This document shows, piece after piece, positions 33,129-41,904 of a stretch of DNA of 64,000 nt (positions are counted from its first letter, which is position 1; every line of letters starts with the position of its first letter). A program made the position numbers and the translations under genes. Source of the DNA: JAFGNV01 sp964612485 (GTDB taxonomy: Bacteria; Chloroflexota; Anaerolineae; 4572-78; J111); contig CAZTFF010000001.1 of NCBI GenBank assembly GCA_964612485.1, positions 124,001 to 188,000 of the forward strand, read 5' to 3'. Below the pieces are notes generated by a model. That model was not told where the DNA came from and searched no databases. It worked only from the letters and a program-made list of their open reading frames with translations.

Positions 33129-33290
33129 TTATCTTCGAACCACTCCCATGACCAGGGAAAGCAGAAAAATAACTAAAAAAATGAAAAACAGAATTTGAGC
33201 AATACTGGTGGCTGCCCCGGCGATTCCGCCAAATCCAAATACCGCGGCAATCAGGGCGATGATAAAGAATATAATCGCCAATTTTAACAT
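33129..33290 (-). CDS. DUF1328 (YtjA-type) small membrane protein
   Basis: A 53-aa protein: MLKLAIIFFIIALIAAVFGF, then GGIAGAATSIAQILFFIFLV and IFLLSLVMGVVRR. The GFGGIAGAA motif between two hydrophobic helices is the signature of DUF1328/YtjA, small inner-membrane proteins often induced by stress. Two ATG codons are adjacent (33293 and 33290); AAGGAG placed six bases before the second favours 33290. A TTCTAA-N17-TAGTGT promoter lies upstream, with a spacer similar to that of promoter A but without its GGGAAATCCC element. Too short to be found by a length-limited ORF scan. Confidence 0.9.
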   Translation of the reverse strand: MLKLAIIFFIIALIAAVFGFGGIAGAATSIAQILFFIFLVIFLLSLVMGVVRR

Positions 33291-33373
33291 CATGATCTCC
33301 TTTAATTGAGTTAGATATTACACGCCTGAAATGGCTTACCCCTTAAGCATAACATTTTGATGATTTACTTACT

Positions 33374-33402
33374 ACACTATTTTGGGCGATTGTATGTTAG
33401 AA
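33374..33402 (-). promoter_or_regulatory. Promoter of the DUF1328 gene
   Basis: TTCTAA (33402-33397), a 17-bp spacer, TAGTGT (33379-33374). The spacer (CATACAATCGCCCAAAA) resembles that of promoter A (CATACCGCCCAAAACGA). The 36-bp upstream element is absent. Confidence 0.5.
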
Positions 33403-33464
33403 ATCGAGCTATTTTTTGATAGCTCAAGTGAGTTTTAAAACGATGTTTTATTCACCCGGTTGGG

Positions 33465-35018
33465 TTAGATACATTCTCCTATGATGCTGGCCCCCACCGG
33501 CCGGGCCGGCTCAAGCCCCAGGACGGTGAGGCACAAAGGATTCACATCGACGGCCCGGGGGTGGGCGGGTAATTGAATTCCCTCCGGCGCGCCGGCTACC
33601 AGGAGCGGCGAAACCGAATCTTGAACATGCAGCGATCCGTGCGACCCGCCGCCGATATGAAGGCTGCTACGATTGGCGAGTTGAAATTCGTAGCCGGGGC
33701 GGGCTGTCACCCACAAATGGCCGCTATTGGTGCCGTCCAGTCCGCCAACCAGGCGTTCAAAGGCATTGGGATACATGGGGAACGTCAGCACATTGTCGGG
33801 CGATACTTGTCCATCCACCGTGCCCAAATCTCCCCACCAACTCCAGACGCCGCCGTACTGATCCGTGGCATGGTTCGGCCCATCCGTACCCGGCCAGAAA
33901 TGTAACCGGCCATGCTGTTGGGTGGACACGTAATAACCTTTTTCACCCTGTCCTAAATCTTTGGCGCGCCAGATCACCTGATCAACCCGCTCGTCCTTGA
34001 GCAGTTCCTCGAGAGCATATTCCAGGTTGCCTGCGGTAAGATGCCGAAAATAGATTTGTGCGCTGCGCATATTGGGGCACGCCACAATTTGGTCGTCTTG
34101 CTCCATGGGGGTGCCGGGTTGGGAAATGTTGAATTTGGTCAGAAACTGGTCGAGTTCAATGCCGGCGCTATTTTCATCTTCAATAATATCCGTCTGGGAG
34201 TGATCGCCCGTTAATACAATGCAGAGTTCATCGAGGGTCTGTTGGACCCCGCCAAAGGCGGCAAACAGGCGGCCAAGCTCGCTGTCTACCTGCTCCAGGG
34301 CGGTCAGGGCGGCCTGGGGGCCTACTTCGTGGCTGCGATAATCGTTATCGGGAAAATAGGCCAGGGTAAAATCGGGCAGGGCGCGCAACTCGGCCAACTG
34401 TCCGAGTAAGTTGCCGGTATTGGCATCGTCAAAGCCAAAGCGATTAAATAATCCGCCGTTTGTTGCCAATTCTACTTTGACGGAATCGATTTTTGTATCT
34501 ACCAAATCGCCAAAAAATAGAATTGAAGGCCCATATATTTCTTCTCTAAACGGTACGCCGGGGAGGAGACTGATCAACAGGGGAATGTTGGCCGTATGCT
34601 TTACATCTCCCCGAAAGATCAGGTAATTTAAGTTGGCGGCCTTTAATCCGGCTCGTTCCACGGTTTGAAAAAGCGTGTCGGCGTTTAACCGCCGGTGGTT
34701 GAGATTATTCAAAAATTCATCAAAAAAGTTGCCAAACCCCTGCTGCCAGATAACCCAAAAGTCATCGCCGTAATAGACCACGGTATCATTTTCCAGATCG
34801 TACCAGTGATACCCCAAAATTCCATGGTGGTGCGGATAGTGACCGGTATTTATCGAAGCTGTGGCTGCGGGGGTAATGGAAGGAAACACCGCAATCGATT
34901 CAGCTGCCATCCCCAATTGGCTTAAAGCCTGCATGTTCGGCAACCGGCCCTGCTCCATCGCCGGCCCCGCAACCGACGAGGCAAGGGCATCAACTACGAT
35001 GAGCAAAAGTTTTTTCAT
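33465..35018 (-). CDS. Alkaline phosphatase superfamily phosphodiesterase/pyrophosphatase
   Basis: A 517-aa protein of the type I phosphodiesterase/nucleotide pyrophosphatase branch. The metal-binding start is LLLIVVDALASS; the Thr/Ser nucleophile region is FPSITPAATASINTGHYPHH; later ligands are in AYFPDNDYRSHEVGP and VLTGDHSQTDI. There is no clear export signal (MKKLLLIVVDALASSV is the first strand), so it may be cytoplasmic, or export may use another route. The substrate could be a phosphodiester, nucleotide or phosphonate. GGAGG eight bases before the ATG at 35018 decides the start over an ATG 24 codons upstream. Confidence 0.82.
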   Translation of the reverse strand: MKKLLLIVVDALASSVAGPAMEQGRLPNMQALSQLGMAAESIAVFPSITPAATASINTGHYPHHHGILGYHWYDLENDTVVYYGDDFWVIWQQGFGNFFDEFLNNLNHRRLNADTLFQTVERAGLKAANLNYLIFRGDVKHTANIPLLISLLPGVPFREEIYGPSILFFGDLVDTKIDSVKVELATNGGLFNRFGFDDANTGNLLGQLAELRALPDFTLAYFPDNDYRSHEVGPQAALTALEQVDSELGRLFAAFGGVQQTLDELCIVLTGDHSQTDIIEDENSAGIELDQFLTKFNISQPGTPMEQDDQIVACPNMRSAQIYFRHLTAGNLEYALEELLKDERVDQVIWRAKDLGQGEKGYYVSTQQHGRLHFWPGTDGPNHATDQYGGVWSWWGDLGTVDGQVSPDNVLTFPMYPNAFERLVGGLDGTNSGHLWVTARPGYEFQLANRSSLHIGGGSHGSLHVQDSVSPLLVAGAPEGIQLPAHPRAVDVNPLCLTVLGLEPARPVGASIIGECI

Positions 35019-35138
35019 GGTTTTTTCCTCCGGGTTGACGGAAATCGAATGCATCTTCCTTCCGAATGAACTTTTGATAAAATTATACACTTTGTTTTAC
35101 AGGTGGATAGATTTCAATCTGTGCAAATAGTTTCCTGA

Positions 35139-35294
35139 TTGGTTCCGGCTACCCACGCGATTATCCTGCTCCAGGAAATTATGTTGCGCGGCTATCTACC
35201 AAATTACCTGCTGCTGATTGTTTTAGGCAGTGTAGGTTTTGTGATTTTTGGATTGGCCTGGTGGCTGCTGCGGCGCGCCATGGCTCAAATTTGA
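35139..35294 (+). pseudogene. C-terminal remnant of an ABC-2 type permease
   Basis: Following a stop at 35136, the plus-strand frame reads PATHAIILLQEIMLRGYLPN, then a hydrophobic helix and WWLLRRAMAQI. This closely resembles the last ~50 residues of ABC-2 permeases (P-T-[HY]-A-I...R-x-[MI]-L-R-G, helix, basic end). The rest of the gene is gone, replaced by the phosphodiesterase promoter region. A 37-codon ORF from ATG 35181 is possible, with AGGA upstream, but I read it as a relic. Confidence 0.55.
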
Positions 35295-35323
35295 TTCGGC
35301 CTTCCCCATTGAATGAGTTTAAG

Positions 35324-35356
35324 AATCGGGCGTAACGATCATCGTTACGCCCGATT
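35324..35356. repeat. 33-bp perfect palindrome with one-base centre
   Basis: AATCGGGCGTAACGAT, a central C, and the exact complement. It lies between the ABC-2 remnant (plus) and the winged-helix gene (minus) and can act as a bidirectional terminator hairpin. Confidence 0.8.
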
Positions 35357-35390
35357 GGTCTTAACGCCGATAGAACATCATCTCGTTGTT

Positions 35391-35654
35391 TTAGGTCGGG
35401 ACTCGATCTTCTTCTAAAAACTTCTTACCCTTGGTGGTTAGCGCCACATCGTAAACGGTTCCGGCCAGCGTATCGAAAGTGTTTAACTTGATATACTCTT
35501 CTTCGGCCAAGTCTTGCAGCAAATTACGAATGATCTGCGGGTTCAGTTCAATTTCTTCCGCAATTTGTGTATCCTCAACCTGCTGTACCGATAACGCTTT
35601 TTGGATATCGGCTATTGTGTGTAAAACATCTCGTTTGGTTCCCTGTACTGTCAT
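35391..35654 (-). CDS. Small winged-helix DNA-binding protein
   Basis: An 87-aa protein with a winged-helix pattern: helices KRDVLHTIADIQKALS, EDTQIAEEIELNPQIIRNLL (recognition helix) and LAEEEYIKLNTF, then a wing (VYDVALTTKGKKFLEE). The ending resembles the wing of many MarR/ArsR-like single-domain regulators. AAAGGAG seven bases before the ATG at 35654 fixes the start (an ATG six codons upstream lacks a site). Target genes unknown; the stress island on its right is a candidate. Confidence 0.75.
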   Translation of the reverse strand: MTVQGTKRDVLHTIADIQKALSVQQVEDTQIAEEIELNPQIIRNLLQDLAEEEYIKLNTFDTLAGTVYDVALTTKGKKFLEEDRVPT

Positions 35655-35761
35655 GATCAAACTCCTTTGCATTAACTGTGGAGAAAGTATTTCTTTTCCA
35701 CAAAATTTGTTTTGCTGTATTACTCACCGAGAGTTATGCAGAACGTGTTGATCGATCTGGT

Positions 35762-35967
35762 TTATCCTTCATACAAAGGATCGCAGGAGGCAATATGGCC
35801 CGGCAATTCACGGCCGTTGCCATACGGCCCATCGTTCCGAGCGGTCCACACCAGTTCACCGGCTGACGCAAGTTTTTCAGCTTCTGTAAGTGACAAATTA
35901 AGCACTTCCTGGCCGGCAGCTTTTTCTCCTACAGCCATCGGCACAAGAATTTTCTGTTCCGGCGTGA
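35762..35967 (-). other. Orphan coding fragment without clear start
   Basis: A minus-strand frame with good codon use (LTPEQKILVPMAVGEKAAGQ ... ELPGHIASCDPLYEG) has no start codon with a ribosome-binding site. The first ATG is 35944. Upstream it stops at a TAG near 35970. It could be the tail of a decayed gene. I do not recognise the family. The rest of 35655-36015 shows nothing else supportable. Confidence 0.35.
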
Positions 35968-36015
35968 GGTAGGAGTCTCTCTACCTTCTGCCTGTCTGTG
36001 CCAACATCGGGAGAC

Positions 36016-36052
36016 AATAGAACGCCCCGGTCATTGGCCGGGGCGTTCTATT
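36016..36052 (-). terminator. Strong terminator hairpin of the small-membrane-protein operon
   Basis: A 15-bp perfect stem, AATAGAACGCCCCGG (36016-36030) with its complement (36038-36052), with a 7-base loop. It lies 28 bases downstream of the YggT-like gene stop. Confidence 0.8.
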
Positions 36053-36079
36053 CAACTCCTCCCAAAAACCATGGTTTTC

Positions 36080-36475
36080 TTATTTCGGGGGGGCCTCTGG
36101 ACGTTTAAAAATCAACTCGAGCAAACTCACAACAACCCACGCCGCTAACGCAAAAACCACCATAGCGATGAGCGAAGGGATTTCTAACACCATTCCTCCC
36201 GCCGAGGGCGTTGCCGTCAGGCTCAAAAAGGGCCACAGGAATAATTCGGTGAGGCCGTAGATAAAACTGGCAAACGGATTTTCCGGATTGGCCGCGATCA
36301 GTTTGAGGATAACTCGCAAGCCAATCAAACCCTCCAGAATGCCGGTTATCAGCCAGATAAATTGCGTGGTTTTGGCCAGCCCCACCTGACGGCGAGCGGG
36401 CTTATTGGAAACCGCTTCTTGCTGCCGGTGTCGCCCGCGATTTTGTTTTTGTTCTTGATAATTCATTGTTGACAT
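36080..36475 (-). CDS. YggT-like membrane protein
   Basis: A 131-aa protein. After ~35 hydrophilic basic residues come two membrane helices: IWLITGILEGLIGLRVILKL followed by NPENPFASFIYGLTELFLWPF, then LIAMVVFALAAWVVVSLLEL. The GLRVxLKL...NPxxPFxxFIYxLTEPxLxPF pattern is the YggT signature. YggT proteins are linked to osmotic stress and, near SepF genes, to cell-division sites; neither is proven here. GGAGG seven bases before the ATG at 36475 supports the start. It is the last gene of a four-gene minus-strand run of small membrane proteins. Confidence 0.8.
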   Translation of the reverse strand: MSTMNYQEQKQNRGRHRQQEAVSNKPARRQVGLAKTTQFIWLITGILEGLIGLRVILKLIAANPENPFASFIYGLTELFLWPFLSLTATPSAGGMVLEIPSLIAMVVFALAAWVVVSLLELIFKRPEAPPK

Positions 36476-36511
36476 TGTTTCGCCTCCTGATATTTTGATT
36501 TACTGCATTTT

Positions 36512-36841
36512 TTAGGCCCACTGCACAGGCCGGGTGGGTTGTGAATGTCGCGTTTGAGGGTTTCTGCTTAACCGATGAATCGGGCGGGTGGGCAGCGAAT
36601 GGCGTAAACGAGACTGCATGGCCTGGTACGACATTGCCGCAACCGTATTCGGTTTTGTTACGGGCAGCCGGCGCAGGGCATATCGACGGGTTCTGAACAG
36701 CCATCCTGTGGCCGACAGCAACGCCAGCATCAGCCCTGCCACCAAGAATAAGATCAGCGTCGGCTTGAAATCCGGCCAGATCAAACTCAAGCTCCACAGG
36801 CCGAACCCCAGGCCTATAATTTTGAGAACATTTTTAAGCAT
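36512..36841 (-). CDS. Small membrane protein with basic C-terminal half
   Basis: A 109-aa protein with two helices (KIIGLGFGLWSLSLIW and PTLILFLVAGLMLALLSATG) followed by ~60 hydrophilic, strongly basic residues rich in Arg, Pro, Thr and Ser. No family recognised. Its start overlaps the end of the GlsB-like gene by 8 bp, so translation is coupled. Confidence 0.55.
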   Translation of the reverse strand: MLKNVLKIIGLGFGLWSLSLIWPDFKPTLILFLVAGLMLALLSATGWLFRTRRYALRRLPVTKPNTVAAMSYQAMQSRLRHSLPTRPIHRLSRNPQTRHSQPTRPVQWA

Positions 36842-37115
36842 ACCGGCGCCCCCGTGTGACCAACCCCAGCGCTAAAGCCAAAAGGGCCGATCCAATAATG
36901 GACCAGATAATGGGGAAGCTCTGCGAGCCAATAGAAACAGGCAAAAACACCGGCAGGCCAAGCTGACGGGCCAACCAGACGCCCAACCAGGCTCCCACAA
37001 AACCAACCACCGTGGCCAGCAGGCACCCGCCATAAGAATACCCGGCCAGGGCCTGCCCCAAACTACCGCAAATAGCGGCCACAATCAGTAACAAAACAAA
37101 TTCAATGATCGTCAT
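36834..37115 (-). CDS. GlsB/YeaQ/YmgE-like membrane protein
   Basis: A 93-aa protein with three helices: EFVLLLIVAAICGSLGQALA, YGGCLLATVVGFVGAWLGVWLARQ (read across the Gly-rich core GFVGAWLG) and FPIIWSIIGSALLALALGLV. The Gly-rich GxxGAxLG core with a YxxGG lead-in is that of the transglycosylase-associated/GlsB family, general-stress small membrane proteins. AGGAGG precedes the ATG. Member of the small-membrane-protein operon. Confidence 0.75.
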   Translation of the reverse strand: MTIIEFVLLLIVAAICGSLGQALAGYSYGGCLLATVVGFVGAWLGVWLARQLGLPVFLPVSIGSQSFPIIWSIIGSALLALALGLVTRGRRYA

Positions 37116-37146
37116 TTTTCAACCTCCTCAGTTTTCTTTTTCTTGC

Positions 37147-37308
37147 TTACCGGCCCATAAGAATCAGTACCCCGGCGGCAATGGCCAGCAGGCTCATCAG
37201 CGTGCCGGCTGCCGGAAAACTGATACTCAACAGGGGAAGTAAGCCGGTAAGAATTAACCAAATGGCTAACAGTAAAAATCCTAAATTGTTTCTGGCAAGC
37301 TTTTTCAT
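37147..37308 (-). CDS. 53-aa small membrane protein
   Basis: MKKLARNNLGFLLLAIWLIL, then TGLLPLLSISFPAAGTLMSL and LAIAAGVLILMGR. The protein is two helices, with a motif (IWLILTGLLPLL...LAIAAGVLxLxGR) that recurs as a small uncharacterised protein in several phyla. AAGGAG eight bases before the ATG supports translation. It is the first gene of the small-membrane-protein operon, 61 bp after the PP2C gene stop, and so could share the PP2C promoter and its 36-bp element. Confidence 0.8.
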   Translation of the reverse strand: MKKLARNNLGFLLLAIWLILTGLLPLLSISFPAAGTLMSLLAIAAGVLILMGR

Positions 37309-37369
37309 AAGTTGATCTCCTTGTCTTGGTTTAGAAATGGTTATTTACAAATGGTAGATTCAATAAAAC

Positions 37370-38164
37370 TTACTCTGTTATCTGGACAACCACCGCGCTG
37401 ATGTTATCGGAGCCGTCACGCCGGTTGGCCTCATCGACCAGGTGCTCGGCCACCTGTTCCGGCTCGCCGGACGCATCCAGCCACTCGGCCAGTTTCGTGG
37501 CGTTGGAAAAAGTGTGCCACAAACCGTCGGAACAGAGTAGCAGCTTGTCGCCGGGTTCCAGGTCTTGCTCGAAAATATCTACCGCCGAATCCGACTCGTG
37601 TTCCATCCCCAAACTGCGGTACAACATATTGCTGCGAGGATGGTCTGCTACCTCATCTTCCCTGATTTTGCCCATGCGGGCCAGGGCGGCGGCCCAGGAA
37701 TGATCTTCGGTAAGTTGGGTTACATAGCCATCCCGGTAAAGATAGGCGCGGCTGTCTCCCATATTAGCGATAAGCGCGGCCTTTTCGTTAACCAGGGCCA
37801 GCGTCAGCGTGGTACCCATCCGGTGAACTTCTGGATGAGTCTGCATATGATCCTTGAGACGCGCCTCGGCCTTCAGCACCGCCGAACGAACGGCCTCGCT
37901 GAGATTTGTGGACGACAGTTTGTCAACGCCTTCATTATCAAACAGCAGCCGGCCCAATTCGGCCGTCATGATGTCGATAACCCAACGGCTGGCCTTGTCG
38001 CCGGCCTGGTGCCCGCCCAAACCATCGCACACCATGTAAAGCCCGCGCTGATCATTTGATTGATGAAACACAGCATCTTGATTGACCTCACGCTTCTGCC
38101 CGCGATGGGTTAGCGCTGCCGATTCCAGCATAACGGTTGTTTTATCTTTAAAGAGGGTAAACAT
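37370..38164 (-). CDS. PP2C-type protein phosphatase (Stp/PrpC-like)
   Basis: A 264-aa metal-dependent Ser/Thr phosphatase. Motifs: LTHRGQKREVNQDAVF, YMVCDGLGGHQAGDKAS, GTTLTLALV, ALIANMGDSRAYLYRDG, QLTEDHS, KLLLCSDGLWHTFSN and RDGSDNISAVVVQI, so all metal-binding Asp residues are present. An ~11-residue extension precedes the domain. GGAGG precedes the ATG at 38164. In other bacteria such enzymes oppose Ser/Thr kinases or release partner-switch regulators; neither lies in this window. Transcription likely starts at promoter B with the shared 36-bp element, so it is co-regulated with the response regulator at 42092. Confidence 0.93.
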   Translation of the reverse strand: MFTLFKDKTTVMLESAALTHRGQKREVNQDAVFHQSNDQRGLYMVCDGLGGHQAGDKASRWVIDIMTAELGRLLFDNEGVDKLSSTNLSEAVRSAVLKAEARLKDHMQTHPEVHRMGTTLTLALVNEKAALIANMGDSRAYLYRDGYVTQLTEDHSWAAALARMGKIREDEVADHPRSNMLYRSLGMEHESDSAVDIFEQDLEPGDKLLLCSDGLWHTFSNATKLAEWLDASGEPEQVAEHLVDEANRRDGSDNISAVVVQITE

Positions 38165-38190
38165 TTTGCACCTCCAAATCTACTGTCTTT

Positions 38191-38255
38191 AGCATACAAT
38201 TAATTGGGCGGATTATGAATGGGGAGGGTTCCTGGTTCCATAGTAGGGATTTCCC
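38191..38255 (-). promoter_or_regulatory. Regulated promoter B: 36-bp element abutting -35
   Basis: On the minus strand: GGGAAATCCC (38255-38246), 12 bp, AGGAACCCTCCCCA (ends 38220), TTCATA (38219-38214), 17 bp, TATGCT (38196-38191). It drives the PP2C gene. The element also lies 41 bp upstream of the histidine-kinase -10. Confidence 0.8.
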
Positions 38256-38292
38256 CACCCCCGGCTTTGTATTTCGTTAAGATGCAAAACCC

Positions 38293-38301
38293 TGCTATAA
38301 T
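38293..38301 (+). promoter_or_regulatory. Extended -10 of the histidine-kinase gene
   Basis: TGCTATAAT: a perfect extended -10 (hexamer 38296-38301) with no good -35, which would suit an activated promoter. Start predicted near 38308, leader ~114 bases. Confidence 0.6.
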
Positions 38302-38421
38302 TAAAATTATTCTCCCACAATGGCCTCATCAACAATCCAAAACAAATCTCTGAAAAAACTACCGGTAGATGGCAGTGTTAAGAATCGGATATAGTTTTAA
38401 TAGGCACGATACGGTGAATCT

Positions 38422-41253
38422 ATGGACAGCAGTGGTACCTCGCCGATTTCCGTCGAGGGCAGCCTGAATCAAATACAGGGAAAACTCAGGGCGCTCAATG
38501 TCCTGGTGCAGGAACGCATGGCCGAACGTTCCTCTTATATGGAATTGCTGCAAGAAATTTCGGTAGCAGCTAATGAGACCGCCACCGTAGACGCTATTTT
38601 GCAATTTACCGTGTACCGGGTCTGCGTTTACACCGGCTGGCCGGTAGGCCACGTTTACCTGGCCGAAAGGAACGGATCGGACCAACTGGTACCGGCAGAC
38701 ATCTGGCATCTGGATAACCCCCGGCAGTTTCAAACCTTTCGCCGCATTACCGATGTCACCACCTTCAGTTACGGCATTGGCTTGCCGGGCAAAGTGCTGG
38801 CCCTGGGCCAGCCGGCCTGGATTGCCGATGTTACCCAGGACCCTGAATTTCTGCGGGCCAGGTCCGATGAGAATATTAACGTCAAAGCTGCTTTCGCGTT
38901 TCCGGTAACGATAGGGGCGGAAGTGGCCGCCGTGCTGGAATTTTTCTCGCCTGAAGCCATCGAACCGGATGAATCGCTGCTGGAGGTGATGGCGGTGGTT
39001 GGTTCGCAGTTGGGCCGGGTGGTTGAGCGCAAGCGGCTGGAAGAACGAATGCGCTCTCTTAACCAGGAACTGGAAGAACGGGTGATCGAACGCACCGGCC
39101 AGCTCAAGGCATCGAACCGGAGCCTCAAAAAAGAGGTGGCCGAACGCAAGCGCGCGGAAGAAACCCTGAAAATTCGGGCGGCCCAGCAGCTTGTTGTGGC
39201 CCAATTGGGCCAGCGCGCGCTGCGTGAGCCTGATGTGATCAGGTTGATGGCTGAAATTGCAGGACAGGTGGTTGAAACGCTGGGCGTGGACTACAGCAAA
39301 GTTCTGGAACTGCTACCCTCTGAAGATATGTTCCAGGTGCGGGCCGGCGCCGGCTGGCCCGAAGGCATTGTGGGGCAGGCGTTGGTGGAAGCGGGCCAAC
39401 AATCACAGGCCGGCTATACTTTGTTATCCGACCAGGCCGTGATTGTGACCGATCTTAAAAAAGAAACCCGTTTCAAGGGGATGCCTTTGCTGCACGATCA
39501 CGGCGTGGTCAGCGGAATGACCGTGGTCATTTCCGGTCGAGAGCGGCCCTATGGTATTTTGGGCGCGCATACCACCCGGCTGACCACCTTTACTGTTGAC
39601 GACGCCAATTTCTTACAGGCGGTAGCCAACGTGCTGGCCGCCGCTCTTGAACGCAGCCAGACAGAAAAAGCCCTGCGCCTCTCCCGCGATCAATTGGAAG
39701 ACCGGGTCCGAGAGCGCACCGCCGAATTGCAGGCGGCCAATTTCCAATTGCAGGAGGAGGTGGCCGAACGCAAGCGCGCCGAAGCCCTCATTCGACAGCG
39801 CGAGCAGCAGTTGGCCGAAGCCCAGGAAATTGCCCATCTGGGCAGTTGGGAATGGGATATTACGGCTAATGAACTGGCCTGGTCGGATGAGATGTACCGG
39901 ATTTACGGGCTAACCCCCCAGGCGTTTGAAGCCTCGTTTGAAAGTTTTTTGGATTACGTGCATCCTGATGATCGCAGCCGGGTGCGCGAGATCATCGAAC
40001 GGGCCTACGATACCCCCCAATCTTTTGATTTTGAACACCGGATCATTCGGCCCGATGGTGAGATTCGGGTGTTGCATGGCCGGGGCAAGGTAGAAACGAC
40101 TAATGAGGGACAGCCGGTAAAAATGTTTGGCACCGGCCAGGATATCACCGAACGCCAGCAGGCCGAAACCGCTATTCGCCACAGCGAAGCCCGCTTCCGC
40201 TCCGTTTTTGAAGGAGCGGGCATTGGTATGGCCACGATCAATCGTTACAAGCGTATTCTCGAAAGCAATCCGGTTTTACAAAAGCTGCTCGATTACAGCC
40301 GGTCGGAATTGAGCCAAATGACCTTTACCGATTTTATCCACCCGGCAGATATTGAATTGAATGATACGTTATACCGGGAACTGGTCAGCCAAAACCGGCA
40401 GCGTTACCAATTGGAACTGCGATATCTGGACCAACGCGACCAGCAGGGCTGGGGCCGCCTGACTGTTTCGCCGTTGCAGAGTGAGGAGAATTCCCCGCAA
40501 TTTGCAGTAATCATGCTGGAAGAAATCACCGAACAAAAAGAACGAGAGGTCGAAGTGGCCGAGTTACGGCGCCGCCTGATGGAAGGCCGGGAAATGGAGC
40601 GCCTGATTCTGGCGCAAGAGCTGCACGATGGCCCGCTGCAAGATTTGAATACCGTTTCTTTGCGTATGGGCGAGCTGGAACCGGCGGTGTCGGACAACGA
40701 AGCCGGCCTGAGCCGGATGGCGGCAGCGCAGGCCACGCTGCAAAAAGTAATGCAAACCGTGCGCGCCATCTGTGGCGAATTACGTCCTCCGGCGTTGGCG
40801 CCTTTTGGCCTGGAAAAGGCCATTCGTTCTGATGCAGAGAACTTCCAAGGCCGGCATCCCGCCATCGAACTGGAACTGCATTTAACAGCAGATGATCAAA
40901 TTCTACCAGAACAAACCCGGCTGGCCTTGTTTCGCATTTACCAGCAGGCCATGACCAATATCGACCAGCACGCGCAGGCGCAGCGCATCATTATCCGCTT
41001 TGCTCTGGATCCCGACCAAATCTTTCTGGCCATTGAAGATGACGGGCAGGGCTTTGTACTGCCCCAACGGTATATTGATCTGGTCCGAAAGGGACACTAC
41101 GGCCTGGTGGGCGCCATCGAACGAGCCGAAGCCATTGGCGGTTCGCTCAAAATTTTGACCGCGCCCCAAGAAGGGACCAAAGTACAGGTGACGGTGCCGC
41201 GCGCGCCCCAACAAGACCCTGAACGCTCTAAACTGGAAAGGACTCAATCATGA
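38422..41253 (+). CDS. GAF/PAS sensor histidine kinase (NarX/DesK-type, HisKA_3)
   Basis: A 943-aa cytoplasmic sensor kinase without membrane helices. Order: GAF domain (~30-190), coiled coil (LEERMRSLNQELEERVIERT), second GAF (~255-415), coiled coil, PAS domains (~460-580, with WEWDITANELAWSDEMYRIY and ITERQQAE, and ~585-705), a HisKA_3 phosphoacceptor helix (ILAQELHDGPLQDLNTVSLR, His in ELHDG), and a HATPase domain (NIDQHAQAQR, EDDGQGF, GHYGLVGAIERA). It signals to NarL-type regulators. Its stop overlaps the start of the first one (ATGA), so the pair is coupled. The input ligand is unknown; GAF/PAS suggests a redox, gas or small-molecule cue. Confidence 0.93.
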   Translation: MDSSGTSPISVEGSLNQIQGKLRALNVLVQERMAERSSYMELLQEISVAANETATVDAILQFTVYRVCVYTGWPVGHVYLAERNGSDQLVPADIWHLDNPRQFQTFRRITDVTTFSYGIGLPGKVLALGQPAWIADVTQDPEFLRARSDENINVKAAFAFPVTIGAEVAAVLEFFSPEAIEPDESLLEVMAVVGSQLGRVVERKRLEERMRSLNQELEERVIERTGQLKASNRSLKKEVAERKRAEETLKIRAAQQLVVAQLGQRALREPDVIRLMAEIAGQVVETLGVDYSKVLELLPSEDMFQVRAGAGWPEGIVGQALVEAGQQSQAGYTLLSDQAVIVTDLKKETRFKGMPLLHDHGVVSGMTVVISGRERPYGILGAHTTRLTTFTVDDANFLQAVANVLAAALERSQTEKALRLSRDQLEDRVRERTAELQAANFQLQEEVAERKRAEALIRQREQQLAEAQEIAHLGSWEWDITANELAWSDEMYRIYGLTPQAFEASFESFLDYVHPDDRSRVREIIERAYDTPQSFDFEHRIIRPDGEIRVLHGRGKVETTNEGQPVKMFGTGQDITERQQAETAIRHSEARFRSVFEGAGIGMATINRYKRILESNPVLQKLLDYSRSELSQMTFTDFIHPADIELNDTLYRELVSQNRQRYQLELRYLDQRDQQGWGRLTVSPLQSEENSPQFAVIMLEEITEQKEREVEVAELRRRLMEGREMERLILAQELHDGPLQDLNTVSLRMGELEPAVSDNEAGLSRMAAAQATLQKVMQTVRAICGELRPPALAPFGLEKAIRSDAENFQGRHPAIELELHLTADDQILPEQTRLALFRIYQQAMTNIDQHAQAQRIIIRFALDPDQIFLAIEDDGQGFVLPQRYIDLVRKGHYGLVGAIERAEAIGGSLKILTAPQEGTKVQVTVPRAPQQDPERSKLERTQS

Positions 41254-41873
41254 CCGCCATTCGGATCATCCTGGCCGATGATCACCCGGTAGCGCGAGAA
41301 GGATTGCGCAATCTATTAAGCAACTCGGTAGATATTGAAGTGATTGGCGAAGCGAACGACGGGCACGAAGCGCTTCGGCTGGCCCGCGAACTTGTCCCCG
41401 ATGTGCTGTTGCTGGATATGGAAATGCCCGGCTTGAAAGGGGTTGAGGTAGCCCAGCAGTTACAGGCGGAAAACTCCTCGATTTATATTTTGGCCTTGAG
41501 CGCCCACGACGATAAACATTATATTTCGGAAGTACTGGCCAGTGGCGCCGCCGGTTATCTCATTAAAGAGGAAATCCCCCAAACGATTGTAGAAGCGGTG
41601 CGGGGCGTGGCCCGGGGCGAGCAGGGTTGGGTCAGCCGGCAAATTGCGGCCCAAATGGCCGGTTGGACCCAGCAAACAGTGAAAGATCTGACCAAGCGGG
41701 AGTTGGAGGTATTGAAACTGGTGGTTGAGGGCAAAACCAATCAGGAAATTGGCCTGGCCCTGGGTATCAGCGAAAAAACCGTTGAAAAACATCTGGACGG
41801 CGTGTTTACCAAACTTGGGGTCAGCTCCCGGGTTGAAGCGGCGGTGCATGCGGTCCGGGAAGGTTTAGCATAA
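41250..41873 (+). CDS. NarL/FixJ-family response regulator
   Basis: A 207-aa regulator. The receiver domain has the acidic pocket in ILADDHPVAREGL, phosphoacceptor Asp in DVLLLDMEMPGLKG, and conserved Ser/Lys in LALSAHDD and GYLIKEEIP. The LuxR-type helix-turn-helix is LTKRELEVLKLVVEGKTNQE ... ISEKTVEKHLDGVFTKLGVSS. It overlaps the kinase gene by 4 bp. It is the first candidate activator for the shared 36-bp promoter element. No own promoter recognised, so it depends on the kinase transcript. Confidence 0.94.
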   Translation: MTAIRIILADDHPVAREGLRNLLSNSVDIEVIGEANDGHEALRLARELVPDVLLLDMEMPGLKGVEVAQQLQAENSSIYILALSAHDDKHYISEVLASGAAGYLIKEEIPQTIVEAVRGVARGEQGWVSRQIAAQMAGWTQQTVKDLTKRELEVLKLVVEGKTNQEIGLALGISEKTVEKHLDGVFTKLGVSSRVEAAVHAVREGLA

Positions 41874-41904
41874 TCCCCAAAGTGACCCTCCACAGAACAA
41901 ATTA

